NCBI GenBank assembly: GCA_030248065.1
Contig: JASAMV010003232.1
Coordinates: 1 to 32,843 of the forward strand
Source of the DNA: Rhynchonema sp. JSB1_4
Taxonomy: Eukaryota; Nematoda; Chromadorea; Monhysterida; Xyalidae
DNA length: 32,843 nucleotides
Direction: 5' to 3'
Part shown: in pieces, positions 1 through 10,760 of the stretch
How positions within the stretch are numbered: position 1 is the stretch's first letter
Layout of the letters: every line of letters starts with the position of its first letter
Notes under the pieces: generated by a model
Seen by the model: the letters and a program-made list of their open reading frames with translations, nothing else
Told to the model about the DNA's origin: nothing
Database searches by the model: none
Translations under genes and position numbers: made by a program

Positions 1-203
1 CATCATAGCATCTAATGAGTTCGGCTGCTGCTTTTTTGCATCCGATGAGCTGTGCATCAAGAAAAAAATGAGAAAGAAAATTGTTTTGAAAGAGAAAAAT
101 GCCAACAGATATGGGAAGGCGCGCCGCCATTTAACTTATTTTTTCAAGTTTTCGACGAAAAAAATGTGTCGGAAAAAATTGAACTGTCGGTGTCGGCAGT
201 GAA

Positions 204-308
204 GTGGCAGTCAAATGGTTGCAAGGAATTGGCATGGCACCGGAATTGTTCGGCATTGATGGCAAGCCGCTGGAATTGACCAAGTATTTGGACGAGTGCT
301 TGAAGTAG
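204..308 (+). CDS. 3' end of an unidentified gene (partial)
   Basis: An open frame ends at TAG 306-308 and encodes a protein-like C-terminus that includes GIGMAPELFGIDGKPLE and ends KYLDECLK. The same frame is closed upstream by TGA at 180-182, so this is either a terminal exon or a broken copy. The AGs at 199 and 210 (GTCGGCAG, GTGGCAG) are possible acceptors. Bases 1-150 resemble the minus strand near 26950-27060, where the frame reads ASDEFGYSFFASD; here the equivalent is ASNEFGCCFFASD. The two loci are therefore related copies of one sequence. I do not recognise the family. Confidence 0.4.
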   Translation: MAVKWLQGIGMAPELFGIDGKPLELTKYLDECLK

Positions 309-695
309 GCGACCAAGGCGCACTCGAACCGAGCGTCGGCAGTGAAGGTTGATTTATTACCGCTTTGATTCAAGGTATCTGCATAATGCACCAATGCATA
401 ATTTACCAAGTGCCGTTAAAACCTAAATAGAAGGGGGCTCTATTAATTCACTGACCCCATTTTGGGAGCTCTGTCACGGGGGCTCTATTCCGGATCCGGG
501 AGATAATGATGACGTTTCCACTTTTGAAAAATCGAACAAGCACCAGCCAAAGTTACGTTTTAGATTTAGCCCTTCCTTGGCCAAAAGTCTTGGATCCGCC
601 ACTGCGTGGAACCCTATTTATGCGGGTGGTTGACAACAAGGGCCGTTTTAATTGTATGATACGCTACAGCAAGAAAGCAATGTGCCCAAAGTGTT
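309..695. other. No gene seen; two GGGGGCTCTAT motifs
   Basis: There is no convincing coding frame. GGGGGCTCTAT occurs near 434 and 479 and recurs in variant form at the repeats near 4.8, 5.2, 6.8 and 8.9 kb. The stretch runs directly into the first repeat unit. Confidence 0.4.
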
Positions 696-3288
696 GAGGA
701 ACCAAAAAAGGACAAGCTGTGCCTCTGTGCTGCATCTTTACACGCGCAACGCCGCGCGCCAAGCGGGCACATAATATGCCCGGGACTGAACCCAATGTGC
801 AAATAAATTGCAACACCGCCCAACTTCAATACTCATCCCAATAAAAAAGTAGAAAATGAAGAAGAAATTCCATGTCAACTCACCTTTCTGACGCAAGTTT
901 GTGCTGTAAACTGCAAAACGCCACGCCAGTGAGGGTTAATGTGACGTTGTATACGAATGCGGAGGCCACCATGAAGTTTGGATCGGGGCTGCGCGCTGAT
1001 CCTGAAGAACAGGGTTCTTTCTGCAGCAATGTTGGAAAGAAAGCACTTATTGACGGCGCATCTCTGGTGCATTCCCACTGACGATGCCCCGGTGCACCAC
1101 CCGTCTGTGAAAGAAGGTTGAAACGAGCAATGTGGAAACCGCTACACAAACTCAAGTACAAATTAATGTTTTGTTGTAATGTGTACTTCGGGCTGAGATA
1201 GCGAGATGTGTAAAAGTTTGTTCATTTGTGTTGAGGAACCAAAAAATGACAAGCTGCGCCTCTGTGCTGCATTTTTACACACACAACGACCGCGCGCCAA
1301 GCGGGCACATAATATGCCCGGGACTGAACCCAATGTGCAAATAAATTGCTACACCGCCCAACTACAATACTCATCCCAATAAAAAAGTAGAAAATGAAGA
1401 AGAAATCTCATCCCAATAAAAAAGTAGAAAATGAAGAAGAAATTCCATGTCAACTCACCTTTCTGACGCAAGTTTGTGCTGTAAACTGCAAAACGCCACA
1501 CCAGTGAGGGTTAATGTGACGTTGAATACGAATGCGGAGGCCACCATGAAGTTTGGATCGGGGCTGCGCGCTGATCCTGAGGAACAGGGTTATTCATGCA
1601 GTAATGTTGGAATGAAAGCACTTATTGACGGTGCATCTCTGGTGCATTCGCACTGACGATGCCCCGGTGCACCGCCCGTCTGTGAAAGTTGTGCCTCTGT
1701 GCTGCATCTTTACACACACAACGCCGCGCGCCAAGCGGACACGTAATGTGTCCGGGACTGTGCCCAATGTGCAAATAAATTGCAACACCGCCCAACTACA
1801 ATACTCATACCATTAAAAAAAAGCAGAAAATGAAGAAGAAATTCCGTGTCAACTCACCTTTTTTGACGCAAGTTTGTGCTGTAAACTGCAAAACGCCACG
1901 CCAGTGAGCGTTTATGTGAAGTTGAATGCGAAGGCGGAGGCCACCATGAAGTTTGGATCGGGGCTGCGCGCTGATCCTGAAGAACAGGGTTCTTTCTGCA
2001 GCAATGTTGGAAAGAAAGCACTTATTGACGGCGCATCTCTGGTGCATTCCCACTGACGATGCCCCGGTGCACCACCCGTCTGTGAAAGAAGGTTGAAACG
2101 AGCAATGTGGAAACCGCTACACAAACTCAAGTACAAATTAATGTTTTGTTGTAATGTGTACTTCGGGCTGAGATAGCGAGATGTGTAAAAGTTTGTTCAT
2201 TTGTGTTGAGGAACCAAAAAATGACAAGCTGCGCCTCTGTGCTGCATTTTTACACACACAACGACCGCGCGCCAAGCGGGCACATAATATGCCCGGGACT
2301 GAACCCAATGTGCAAATAAATTGCTACACCGCCCAACTACAATACTCATCCCAATAAAAAAGTAGAAAATGAAGAACAAATCTCATCCCAATAAAAAAGT
2401 AGAAAATGAAGAAGAAATTCCATGTCAACTCACCTTTCTGACGCAAGTTTGTGCTGTAAACTGCAAAACGCCACACCAGTGAGGGTTAATGTGACGTTGA
2501 ATACGAATGCGGAGGCCACCATGAAGTTTGGATCGGGGCTGCGCGCTGATCCTGAGGAACAGCGTTCTTCATGCAGTAATGTTGGAATGAAGCACTTATT
2601 GACTGCGCATCTCTGGTGCATTCCACTGACGATGCCCGGTGCACCGCCCGTCTGTGAAAGAAGGTTGAAACGAGCAATGCAGAAACCGCTGCACAAACTC
2701 AAGTTCAAATTAATGTTTTGTTGTAATGTGTACTTCGGGCTGAGATAACAAGATGTGTAAAAGTTTGTCCATTTATGCTGAGGAACCAAAAAAATGACAA
2801 GCTGTGCCTCTATGCTGCATTTTTACACACACAACGCCGCGCGCCAAGCGGACACATACATACATGCCCGGGACTGAACCCAATATGCAAACTCATATAC
2901 CAATAAATAAAGCAGGAAATGAAGAAGAAATTCCATGTCAACTCACCTTTTTGACGCAAGATTGTGCTGCAAACCGCAAAACGCCACGCCAGTGAGGGTT
3001 GGTGAGGTTGAATACGAATATAGAGGCAACCGTGAAGTTTGGATCGGGGCTGCGCGCTGATCCTGAAGAACAGGGTTCTTTCTGCAGCAATGTTGGAAAG
3101 AAAGCACTTATTGACGGCGCATCTCTGGTGCATTCCCACTGACGATGCCCCGGTGCACCACCCGTCTGTGAAAGAAGGTTGAAACGAGCAATGTGGAAAC
3201 CGCTACACAAACTCAAGTACAAATTCATGTTTTCACGCGTACTTCGGGGTGAGATGACGAGATGCGCAAATGTTTGTTCATTTGTGTT
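696..3288. repeat. Tandem array of about 0.5-kb units, five copies
   Basis: Units begin at GAGGAACCAAAAAA and start at 696, 1233, about 1690, 2208 and 2780, with a partial sixth start at 3289. Spacings are about 537, 457, 518, 572 and 509 bp. The second unit lacks the segment between TGTGAAAG and TGTGCCTC, so units two and three are fused. Units two and four carry a tandem duplication of CATCCCAATAAAAAAGTAG and adjoining bases. The last about 170 bp of units one and three look identical, which suggests recent homogenisation. Each unit holds a plus-strand frame of about 60-70 codons (MSTHLSDASLCCKLQNATP in several copies). The minus strand carries an open stretch ending in AAG|GTGAGT. I cannot show that either is expressed. 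Confidence 0.9.
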
Positions 3289-3319
3289 GAGGAACTAAAT
3301 AAGAAATGACAAGCTGTGC

Positions 3320-3484
3320 CTGGGTCGGGAAAAAAATTTTAAACAAGTTTTTTAAACTTAAAGAAAATTTTTTAAAGGTCTCTGATTCGGAGAAATCTGA
3401 CCAAATTTGCCTAAAAACTCGCAAAAACGCGAAACCTAAATTAAAAAAATTATACGTGAAATTAAAAAAATTTCCCCAGCCCTG
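3320..3484. mobile_element. Small hAT-like non-autonomous element with 8-bp target duplication
   Basis: This is a 165-bp AT-rich element. Its left end is CTGGGTCGGGAAAAAAATTT; the right end read inward is CAGGGCTGGGGAAATTT. It is flanked by AGCTGTGC (3312-3319) and AGCTGTGT (3485-3492), a 7/8 match and the target-duplication length of the hAT superfamily. It sits in the start of a sixth array unit. It has no coding capacity. Similar termini occur at 8527, 23806 and 24849. Confidence 0.7.
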
Positions 3485-3492
3485 AGCTGTGT

Positions 3493-3947
3493 GTCTCGTG
3501 AAAGAGACCTGGCAGAAAGATGACCTGGCACACTTGGACTGTGAAACAGAGGCAAACCAAGTCATTGGCAATAAATACCCACACACTAAGAAAATATTGG
3601 CTAATTGTAAGGTCGTCAACGCAAACAGTCAACTCCAGAACTCAGGCAGTCATAAAAGAGACGTGGCCATGGGGCCGAGTTGACCACGATATTTGACTAT
3701 GTGCATTGACGACATGAATATAAGCCAAAATAATTAGCGAAAAGTATGCTTCCTTCTATATCGGAGAACATCGGTATGGTGTCGTTGCAGCCAAGTGAAC
3801 AGGATGTCAATTGACGCTTGATGTTTCACGTGTTGTATTGACTGCCGGCTCATTGGACGAACAGCATTTGGGGCAGGCTGAAAGAGTAAGGGTAAGATTG
3901 TGTGCCAAAATTACTGTACGTATTGCTATATGCTATCGATGACTGTA
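3493..3947. other. No gene seen
   Basis: A 64-codon frame starts near 3489, but it has no recognisable motif, splice support or second copy. I see nothing else in this stretch. Confidence 0.3.
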
Positions 3948-4296
3948 TAGTACAGCCAAGAACTCATGAGACGACCTTTTTTAAGGCTTGCCTGGCCAGA
4001 TTCAAAAATGCTCCAGTAACACGTGTTTCGAAAAGCAAAAGAAAGAGATTGGGCTGAGATAGATGATGACAAGTTCCAGCTGGCTGACCTCAATTTGTTG
4101 CGTGTTTACGCGAACACCAACGTTATTCAATGTGGAGAGCGTGTTTTTATTCGATGTGGAGAGCGTGTTTTAATCAAATACGTGCGTTTCTGTTTCTTTC
4201 GTTACCGAAATACGTGGAACCGGAACATTATTGGATCCGCACAAGCCAACTTCAAAAACAAAGAGTCGGCTCAACATGAGCTCGTGGTTGGACTAT
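3948..4296. mobile_element. TA-flanked MITE, copy 1
   Basis: A 349-bp element with imperfect terminal inverted repeats: left TAGTACAGCCAAGAACTCAT, right GAGCTCGTGGTTGGACTA. It is bounded by TA at 3946-3947 and 4297-4298. It aligns along its length with the copy at 24065-24422. The internal frame containing DDKFQLADLNLLR is kept in both copies but lacks transposase motifs, so I treat it as non-coding. TA duplication suggests the Tc1/mariner or a similar superfamily. Confidence 0.75.
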
Positions 4297-4500
4297 ACAT
4301 ACATATGGACAGGAATAGGGCTCTGATTTATGGACGCGCCACAGAAATCCGACTACGCGTAGTCCACCTTCTTTATGGTGACATCATATGAACCGACCAT
4401 TTTTGTCACCGTAAAGAACATCCACTATTACAGCGGTAAATGCAATGTTATCAGCAGATTTGGTTACCAAAATAGCCTTGAATTACCGCAGTCTTCCACC

Positions 4501-4826
4501 TAGGGGCTCCCTTAGTCATAGTGCAAATTGAAAAATGGAAATGAAAATATTTCCGATGTCCACGTTTTCCATTTCGACTTTATATTGGAAACAAAACAAA
4601 ACAATGCAAAATCTAACAAATCAGTGGTCGAAATCTGAACGAAACAGAAAATGTTTTTGTCATTATATAAAGACATGACTACTGCAGAAAAGTTTTGTTT
4701 CATTCCCATTTTCCATTTTCCAGTATGCGCTTATTCATATTGGAAAATGGAACTGGAAAACTTGGACATAGAAAACATTTCCATTTCCATTTTCCATTAT
4801 CCACGACGACTAAAGGAGCCCTAAAG
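4501..4826. mobile_element. MITE-like inverted-repeat element, about 325 bp
   Basis: The left end TAGGGGCTCCCTTAGTCATA pairs with the right end, which read inward is TTTAGGGCTCCTTTAGTCGT. Subterminal regions are rich in short TGGAAAA/TTTTCCA motifs on both sides. I found no clear target duplication, so the superfamily is open; TAGGG ends would fit hAT. Confidence 0.55.
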
Positions 4827-4829
4827 CCC

Positions 4830-5360
4830 CTGAGTGCTCTATGCGGAAATTAGTGTTAAATGGGCCCTCCGAAAAAAAAAACGAAAAAATCCAAATAGAG
4901 CCCCGAGGGCGAATTGTGATTGCATAATTTTTTACTTTTTGTTGTCAAAACTTAATCCCGATCCCGGTACTTTTTGGGCGGGATCGGGATCGGGATCGGG
5001 ATTGACTTTTTCAAAATGACGGGATCGGGATCAGAAAAAGGGGCCGGGATCCCGGGATCGGGATCCCGTTCGAACACTGGTGGTAACAACAGAAAAGTGC
5101 AATATTTTGATCCTTCACACACTAACGTGAACTATTTTGGCAAGTTTACTGTTTGGATAAAAAAATGGATATTTCAGAAAAAATAAATCCAGTTAGAGCC
5201 CACCCGGGGTTTAAGTGGAAAATATTCCACTTGCCTCTATTCGGGGGGCTTTAAGTGGAAAATTTTAACCCAGGGCCCCAAGCGCTCTATTCGGGGGAGA
5301 CTTTAAGTGGAAAACTCCGGTACATCCACCATAAAGAGCCACACCATAAAGAGCGTAAAC
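4830..5360. repeat. GC-rich short repeats: GGGATC hexamers and TTTAAGTGGAAAA units
   Basis: Bases 4978-5003 carry GGGATC/GATCGG tandem hexamers, repeated at 5020-5070 and ending in a GGGATCCCGGGATC palindrome. Bases 5205-5310 hold three diverged units built on CTCTATTCGGGGG followed by CTTTAAGTGGAAAA. Bases 5329-5355 duplicate ACCATAAAGAGC. The block at 4830-4915 resembles those near 6760 and 8885. There is no gene here. Confidence 0.6.
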
Positions 5361-5404
5361 TGTATACGAATTGTCAAATCAAAACAACATGCGAATATGC
5401 CAAT

Positions 5405-5480
5405 AGCATGAAAACACAAAATCTGAGTTTCAAAAAATTTTTTTAAATTTTTTAATTAACAACTTTTTGAAACAACCCTG
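5405..5480 (-). mobile_element. Terminal fragment of a hAT-like element
   Basis: Read on the minus strand from 5480, CAGGGTTGTTTCAAAAA and the following A/T-rich bases match the left end of the hAT-like element at 23806 for about 60 bp. The opposite end was not found, so this may be a truncated insertion in the start of the second array. Confidence 0.5.
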
Positions 5481-7053
5481 GGTCAAAGTTGTGCATTTGA
5501 GCGCCACATGGAGTCATGTGGTTCATGTTTCATCGTTCACCGGAATTGGAGGAATTCAGTTTCTGGCGGAAAGAACAAAAAATGAATACGGTTTCGGTCA
5601 ATTTTGGATGCTTCTGTATAAAGAACACAGACTATGATTCACAATCTACAAACAAATACCGAAAATAAAACTGATATAAGAAAATGACGTCTCTATAACA
5701 GCAGCATAAGGTTGGCCTGACATCAACCCAATGCTCTAACTGCAGTTCTGCCCCACCCTCATGAAGGGGACGAGGCTAACGACCGACACAGAAACACGTG
5801 ACCGACACATCATTTTCCTGAAATTTCAAGGGCGGTAACTTGAAAAAAGAAATGAAAAAATAAGCGTGTGGAGGGAGTGGGTCAAACTTTGAAATTCAAA
5901 TTAAAATGCACATCATCGTGGTGGACAGGGATGGTGGACATTCGACAACTTTTACGAAAATGGTCGACAGAGATGGCGCCTCAAAAGTTTACACGCAGTA
6001 AACACCGTGGTCACGTAGGCCTACTGTCTCCAAGAGCTTTTCACCAAAACAAGTTTCGAGAATGTTGGACGGAGATGGCGGTGGACAATCGACAACCTCA
6101 ATGGCAACCTAATGATTCACTCATTCAGTGCCTGTCGTATTCTCTCAGATTGCAAATTCAAAAATCACAGCGGAGGAATCAACAACATCAAAAATCACAA
6201 ACAGTTCGAAAACTTTCGAAAATGTGACCGGTCGCGCATGTGTCGGTCATCAGCCTCACGCCATGAAGGTCGGTATTTGCTCACACACAGCTTTGTCAGA
6301 GCGTTAATAGGCACCTGTAATCAGAGTATGGCGTGTAACAATATGCAACTACAGCACAAGGTGGTGCGCCAGAGGCAAAGGAAAATAACGTTTCTGCATC
6401 ATAACTTTGGAATGACATCACCCCGAAGCAAAACAGAAATGAAACCAAAGTAGTTGTATGCAGTATGCCACCACAGCACTGGGTGGTGTTCACAAAAAAA
6501 TGTGCTGCACATCCCAGATTACGCACAGCACGCACAGTTGCTGCCCTGCTATGTTCAACAGGCGGATTATATCCCAGTGTCACAATGGGTGGGGTTCCTT
6601 GTGCAATTTTGCTGGCGACGCAAACTGGCGTATATTAATGTGGTTAACCCACGTCGTCGGCGCAGCCGGGCCGGGTCCAGTATTGTAGTGCTAACTGGGA
6701 TGTTAACGGCAGATTTAGTGACCAAAATAGCCTGAAATACCCGAGTTTGAAGCCCCGGGGGCCCTATGCGGAGATTAGTGAAAAATGGGCCCTCCAACCA
6801 AAAAGAAAAAATCCAATTTCAGCCCCAGGGGGCTTTAAGTGGAAAACTGGGTATTTTGTATTGTTATGGGCGCTAGGGCAGCACTTTGATGCCATTTTTC
6901 AACCTTATTATGAGGATCTTCATCATTGATTGCTGGTTGAAAATCTCAAGCTGGCTGCGGGCAAATTCACAAGAAAGTTTCAACACGTGATGTTCACACT
7001 TTAGCTCAAAAATAATTCACATCAGCAACCACTGGAAAAGATCAGACTGAAAC

Positions 7054-7210
7054 CTATACTACTAAAACAGGAAGACGAATGTGGCCCCCTCCCTCGGACG
7101 GGTCAATTTTCACGGGTAGCTTTGGGTATGCTAACGGGTCTTCCGGGGGGAGGGGGGGCGCGGCACGGGCGCGGCGCTGTAGCCGGGCTGTGGGCACGGG
7201 TCCCGTCTAG
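7054..7210 (+). mobile_element. Helitron-like short element, copy 1
   Basis: The left end CTATACTACTAAAACAGG resembles the TCTCTACTA-type Helitron start. The right end has the small hairpin ACGGG-T-CCCGT immediately followed by CTAG and a host T, which fits the CTRR|T rule. A G-rich tract lies at 7147-7160. There is no coding capacity. Copies are at 9183-9344 and about 27556-27746. Confidence 0.5.
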
Positions 7211-8526
7211 TAATATGAATAAAATGAATATAAAATAATCAAAATTAAAATATCAATACAAAATAATATTAAAATAATATAAAAAATAAATCATAATAAA
7301 TAAATAAAATAATCACTCACAAAATAATGAAATGAATAATGCAAGCAACGCTCCACAAACCTGGTGGCGTTCCTGCAGAAAAATCAATCAGTTGTGAATT
7401 TGAGCGCCATATTGGGGGAGTGATGTGGTTGATGTTTCATCGTTCACCGGAATCGGAGGATTTCGGTTTCTGGCTGAAAGAAAAAAATGAGTACGGTTTC
7501 GGACAATTTTGGATGCTTCTGTACAAGAACACAGACTATGATTCATAATCTACAAACAAATACCGAAAATAAAACAGATATAAGAAAATGACGTCTCTTT
7601 AACAGCACCATAAGGTTGGCCAGACATCAACCCGCAAAAACAAGACAGAAATAAAACCAACGTTGTGAGCGGACAGAGTAGGAGAAAGAGGGGAACAGAA
7701 AGAGAGCGTTTTACCCCAGATTACTTGCACATTACGGTGATGCTCTAACTGCAGTTCTGCCCCATCCTCATGAAGGGGACGTGGCTAACGACCGACACAG
7801 AAACACGTGACCGACACACATTTTCCTGAAATTTTAAGGGCGGTAACTTGAAAAAGAAATTAAAAAATAAACGTGTGGAGGGAGTGGGTCAAACTTGGAA
7901 ATTTTTTCAAATTAAAAAGCATATTATCGTGGTGGACAGGGATGGTGGACATTCGCAAAGTTTAACGAATGGTCGACGGAGATGGTGCGGAGATACAGAT
8001 ACAAGTGTGGGATAATGCTGGGCAAAGATGGGGGAAATTCAAACAACTTTTACGAATGGTCGACGGAGATGGGGCCTCAAAAGTTTACACGCAGTAAGCA
8101 CCGTGGCCATGTAGGCCTACTGTCTCCAAGAGCTTTTCACCAAAACAAGTTTCGAGAATGTTGGACGGAGATGGCGGTGGACAATCGACAACTTTAACGG
8201 CAACCTGATGATTCACTCATTCAGTGCCTGTCGTATTCTCTCAGATTGCAAATTCAAAAATCAGAGCGGAGGAAGCGACTTCGAAAATTTTCAAAAATGT
8301 GACCGGTCGCGAATGTGTCGGTCGTTAGCCTCACGCCATGAAGGTCGGTATTATTGCTCGCACACACAAGCTTTGACAGAGTGTTAATAGGCAGCTGTAA
8401 TCAGAGTAGGGCGTGCAACAATATGCTTCCACAGCACCAGGTGGTGTTCACAAAAAAATCTGCTGCACATCCCAGATTACGCACAGCACGCACAGTTGCT
8501 GCCCTGCTATGTTCAGCAGGCGGATT

Positions 8527-8670
8527 CAGGGTTGGAAAAAAATTTTTTTAAACAAGTTTTTTTTAAAAAAAAATTTTTTTTTTCAAATTTTTTTTAAAAA
8601 AAGTCTAAGATTCGGGGAAATTTTACCAAATTTGCCTAAAAAACGCGCAAAATCGCGAAAAAATGCAACT
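8527..8670 (+). mobile_element. hAT-like terminus, left end only
   Basis: CAGGGTTGGAAAAAAATTTT begins at 8527, inside unit B of the array, exactly where unit A continues GGCGGATTATATCCC. The A/T-rich body (TTTGCCTAAAAA, CGCGAAAA) matches the element at 3320-3484. The matching right end and target duplication were not found. Unit B rejoins its own sequence near 8866. Confidence 0.5.
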
Positions 8671-9182
8671 TTATTTGACAAGTCACTTTTGTGACTTGGT
8701 TTGCATCACTTATGAAGGGTGTTTACGTCATTTCGATGCGATCCAACAGTCTGTGCTTGTTATGGACCTATGATTGCTGCTCTGTGGTATCAGACACAAC
8801 GGTTTGTGGTCGAATAAGCAAGATTCACTCATAAACCATACTGAATTGAGAATATAAGCTGCGAAATACCCGAGTTTGAAGCACTGGGGGCTCTATGCGG
8901 AGAGTAGTGAAAAATGGGCTCTCCGACCAGAAAGAAAAAATCCAATTTCAGCCCCAGGGGGCTTTAAGTGGAAAACTGGGTATTTTGTATTGTTATGGGC
9001 ACTAGGGCAGCACTTTGATGCCATTTTTCAACCTTATTATGAGGATCTTCATCATTGATTGCTGGTTGAAAATCTCAAGCTGGCTGCGGGCAAATTCACA
9101 AGAAAGTTTCAACACGTGATGCTCTCACTTTAGCTCAAAAATAATTCACATCAGCAACCACTGGAAAAGATCAGACTGAAAC

Positions 9183-9344
9183 CTATACTATTAAAACAGG
9201 AAGACGAATGTGGCCCCCTCCCTCGGACGGGTCAATTTTCACGGGTAGTTTTGGGTATGCTAACGGGTCTTCCGGGGGGGGGAGGGGGGGGGCGCGGCAC
9301 GGGCGCGGCGCTGTAGCCGGGCTGTGGGCACGGGTCCCGTCTAG
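9183..9344 (+). mobile_element. Helitron-like short element, copy 2
   Basis: Nearly the same as 7054-7210 because it sits in the next tandem unit. It ends in the ACGGGTCCCGT hairpin plus CTAG (9341-9344) before T. The internal G tract is longer than in copy 1, so this homopolymer varies between copies. Confidence 0.5.
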
Positions 9345-10760
9345 TAATATGAATAAAATGAATATAAAATAATCAAAATTAAAATATCCATACAAAATAA
9401 TATTAAAATAATATAAAAAATAAATCATAATAAATAAATAAAATAATCACTCACGAAATAATGAAATGAATAATGCAAGCAACGCTCCACAAACCTGGTG
9501 GCGTTCCTGCAGAAAAATCAATCAGTTGTGAATTTGAGCGCCATATTGGGGGAGTGATGTGGTTGATGTTTCATCATTCACCGGAATCGGAGGATTTCGG
9601 TTTCTGGCTGAAAGAAAAAAATGAATTTTGTTGACTAATGTTTCATCATTAAGCGCCGCTACAGTTGCAGTACAACGCCGTTGGGTTGCATGGCACGCGC
9701 GTGCCGCGCTGCGTTGACGACCCTTGTTGACCATTTGCACTAACGACCAAACAATTTGCTCGAACTTTGAGTACTTTGATGCCATATTTCAACCTTATTA
9801 TGAGGATCTTGATCATTGATTGCTGGTCGAAAAATACAAGCTGACCCTGGATGCGGGCAAATTCACACGATGTTTCAACACGTGATGCTCACACTTCAGC
9901 TCAAAAATAATTCACATCACCAACCACTGGAAAAAATCAGACTGAAATAACATAAATAAAATAAATATAAAATAATCAATACAAAATATCAACACAAAAT
10001 AATAATAAAATAATATAAAAAATAAATAATAATAAATAAATAAAATAATCACTCACAACATAATGAAATGAATAATGCAAGCGACGCTGCACAAGGCGTT
10101 CCTGCGGAAAAATCAATCAGGTGAATTGTCAAAGTTGTGAATTTGAGAGCCATGGTGGGGGTAGTGATGTGGTTGATGTTTCATCGTTCACCTGAATCGG
10201 AGGAATTCGGTTTCTGGCTGAAAGAAAAAAAATGAATACGGTTTAGGTCAATTTTTGGATGCTCCAGTACAAAGAACACAGATTATGATTCATAATTGAT
10301 TACGAAAAAACCGAGCATGAGGCAAAACGAAAATAACATCTATGCATCATAACATTGGAATCACACCACACCGAAGCAAAACAGAAATGAAACCAAAGTG
10401 GCTGTATGCAGTATGCCACCACAGCACTAGGTGGTGTTCACAAACAATGTGGTGCACATCCCAGATTACGCACAGCACGCACAGTTGCTGCCCTGCTATG
10501 TTCAACAGGCGGATTATATCCCAATGTCACAATGGGTGATGTTACGTGTGCAATTCTGCTGGCGACGCAAAGAGGCCTATATTAATGTGGTTAACGCACG
10601 TCGTCAGCGTGTGCATGGTCGTCACCGACAATCGTCAGGCTATCCAGTGTATATTTTGTTGACTAATGTTTCATCATGACTGTAGTACAACGCCGTTGGG
10701 TTGCATGGCTGCGTTGACGACCCTTGTTGACAATTTGCATTAACGACCGAACAATTAGCT

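Larger units (their letters stand above)
5481..10760. repeat. Tandem array with 2.13-kb period
   Basis: The unit marker ATGCAAGCAACGCTCCAC lies at 7339 and 9473 (period 2134 bp), with a variant at 10075. Unit A (5481-7338) lacks its start, next to the hAT-like end; unit B is 7339-9472. The third unit (9473-10074) has a large internal deletion, and the fourth (10075 to about 10760) is partial. Both shortened units contain the TTTTGTTGACTAATGTTTCA segment (9625-9770 and 10647-10760). Parts include TTCACCGGAATCGGAGGA, a CACGTGACCGACACA block, an A/T-rich stretch and a Helitron-like insert. Frames of 60-119 codons recur but carry no recognised domain. Confidence 0.85.

Noticed and set aside
696..3288. 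CRISPR-like or phage-type array
   Set aside because: Unit length of about 0.5 kb without short repeats and unique spacers; the surrounding DNA is clearly animal.
4978..5070. GGGATC tandem hexamers as telomere or origin
   Set aside because: Short, interrupted and partly palindromic; nothing supports either function.
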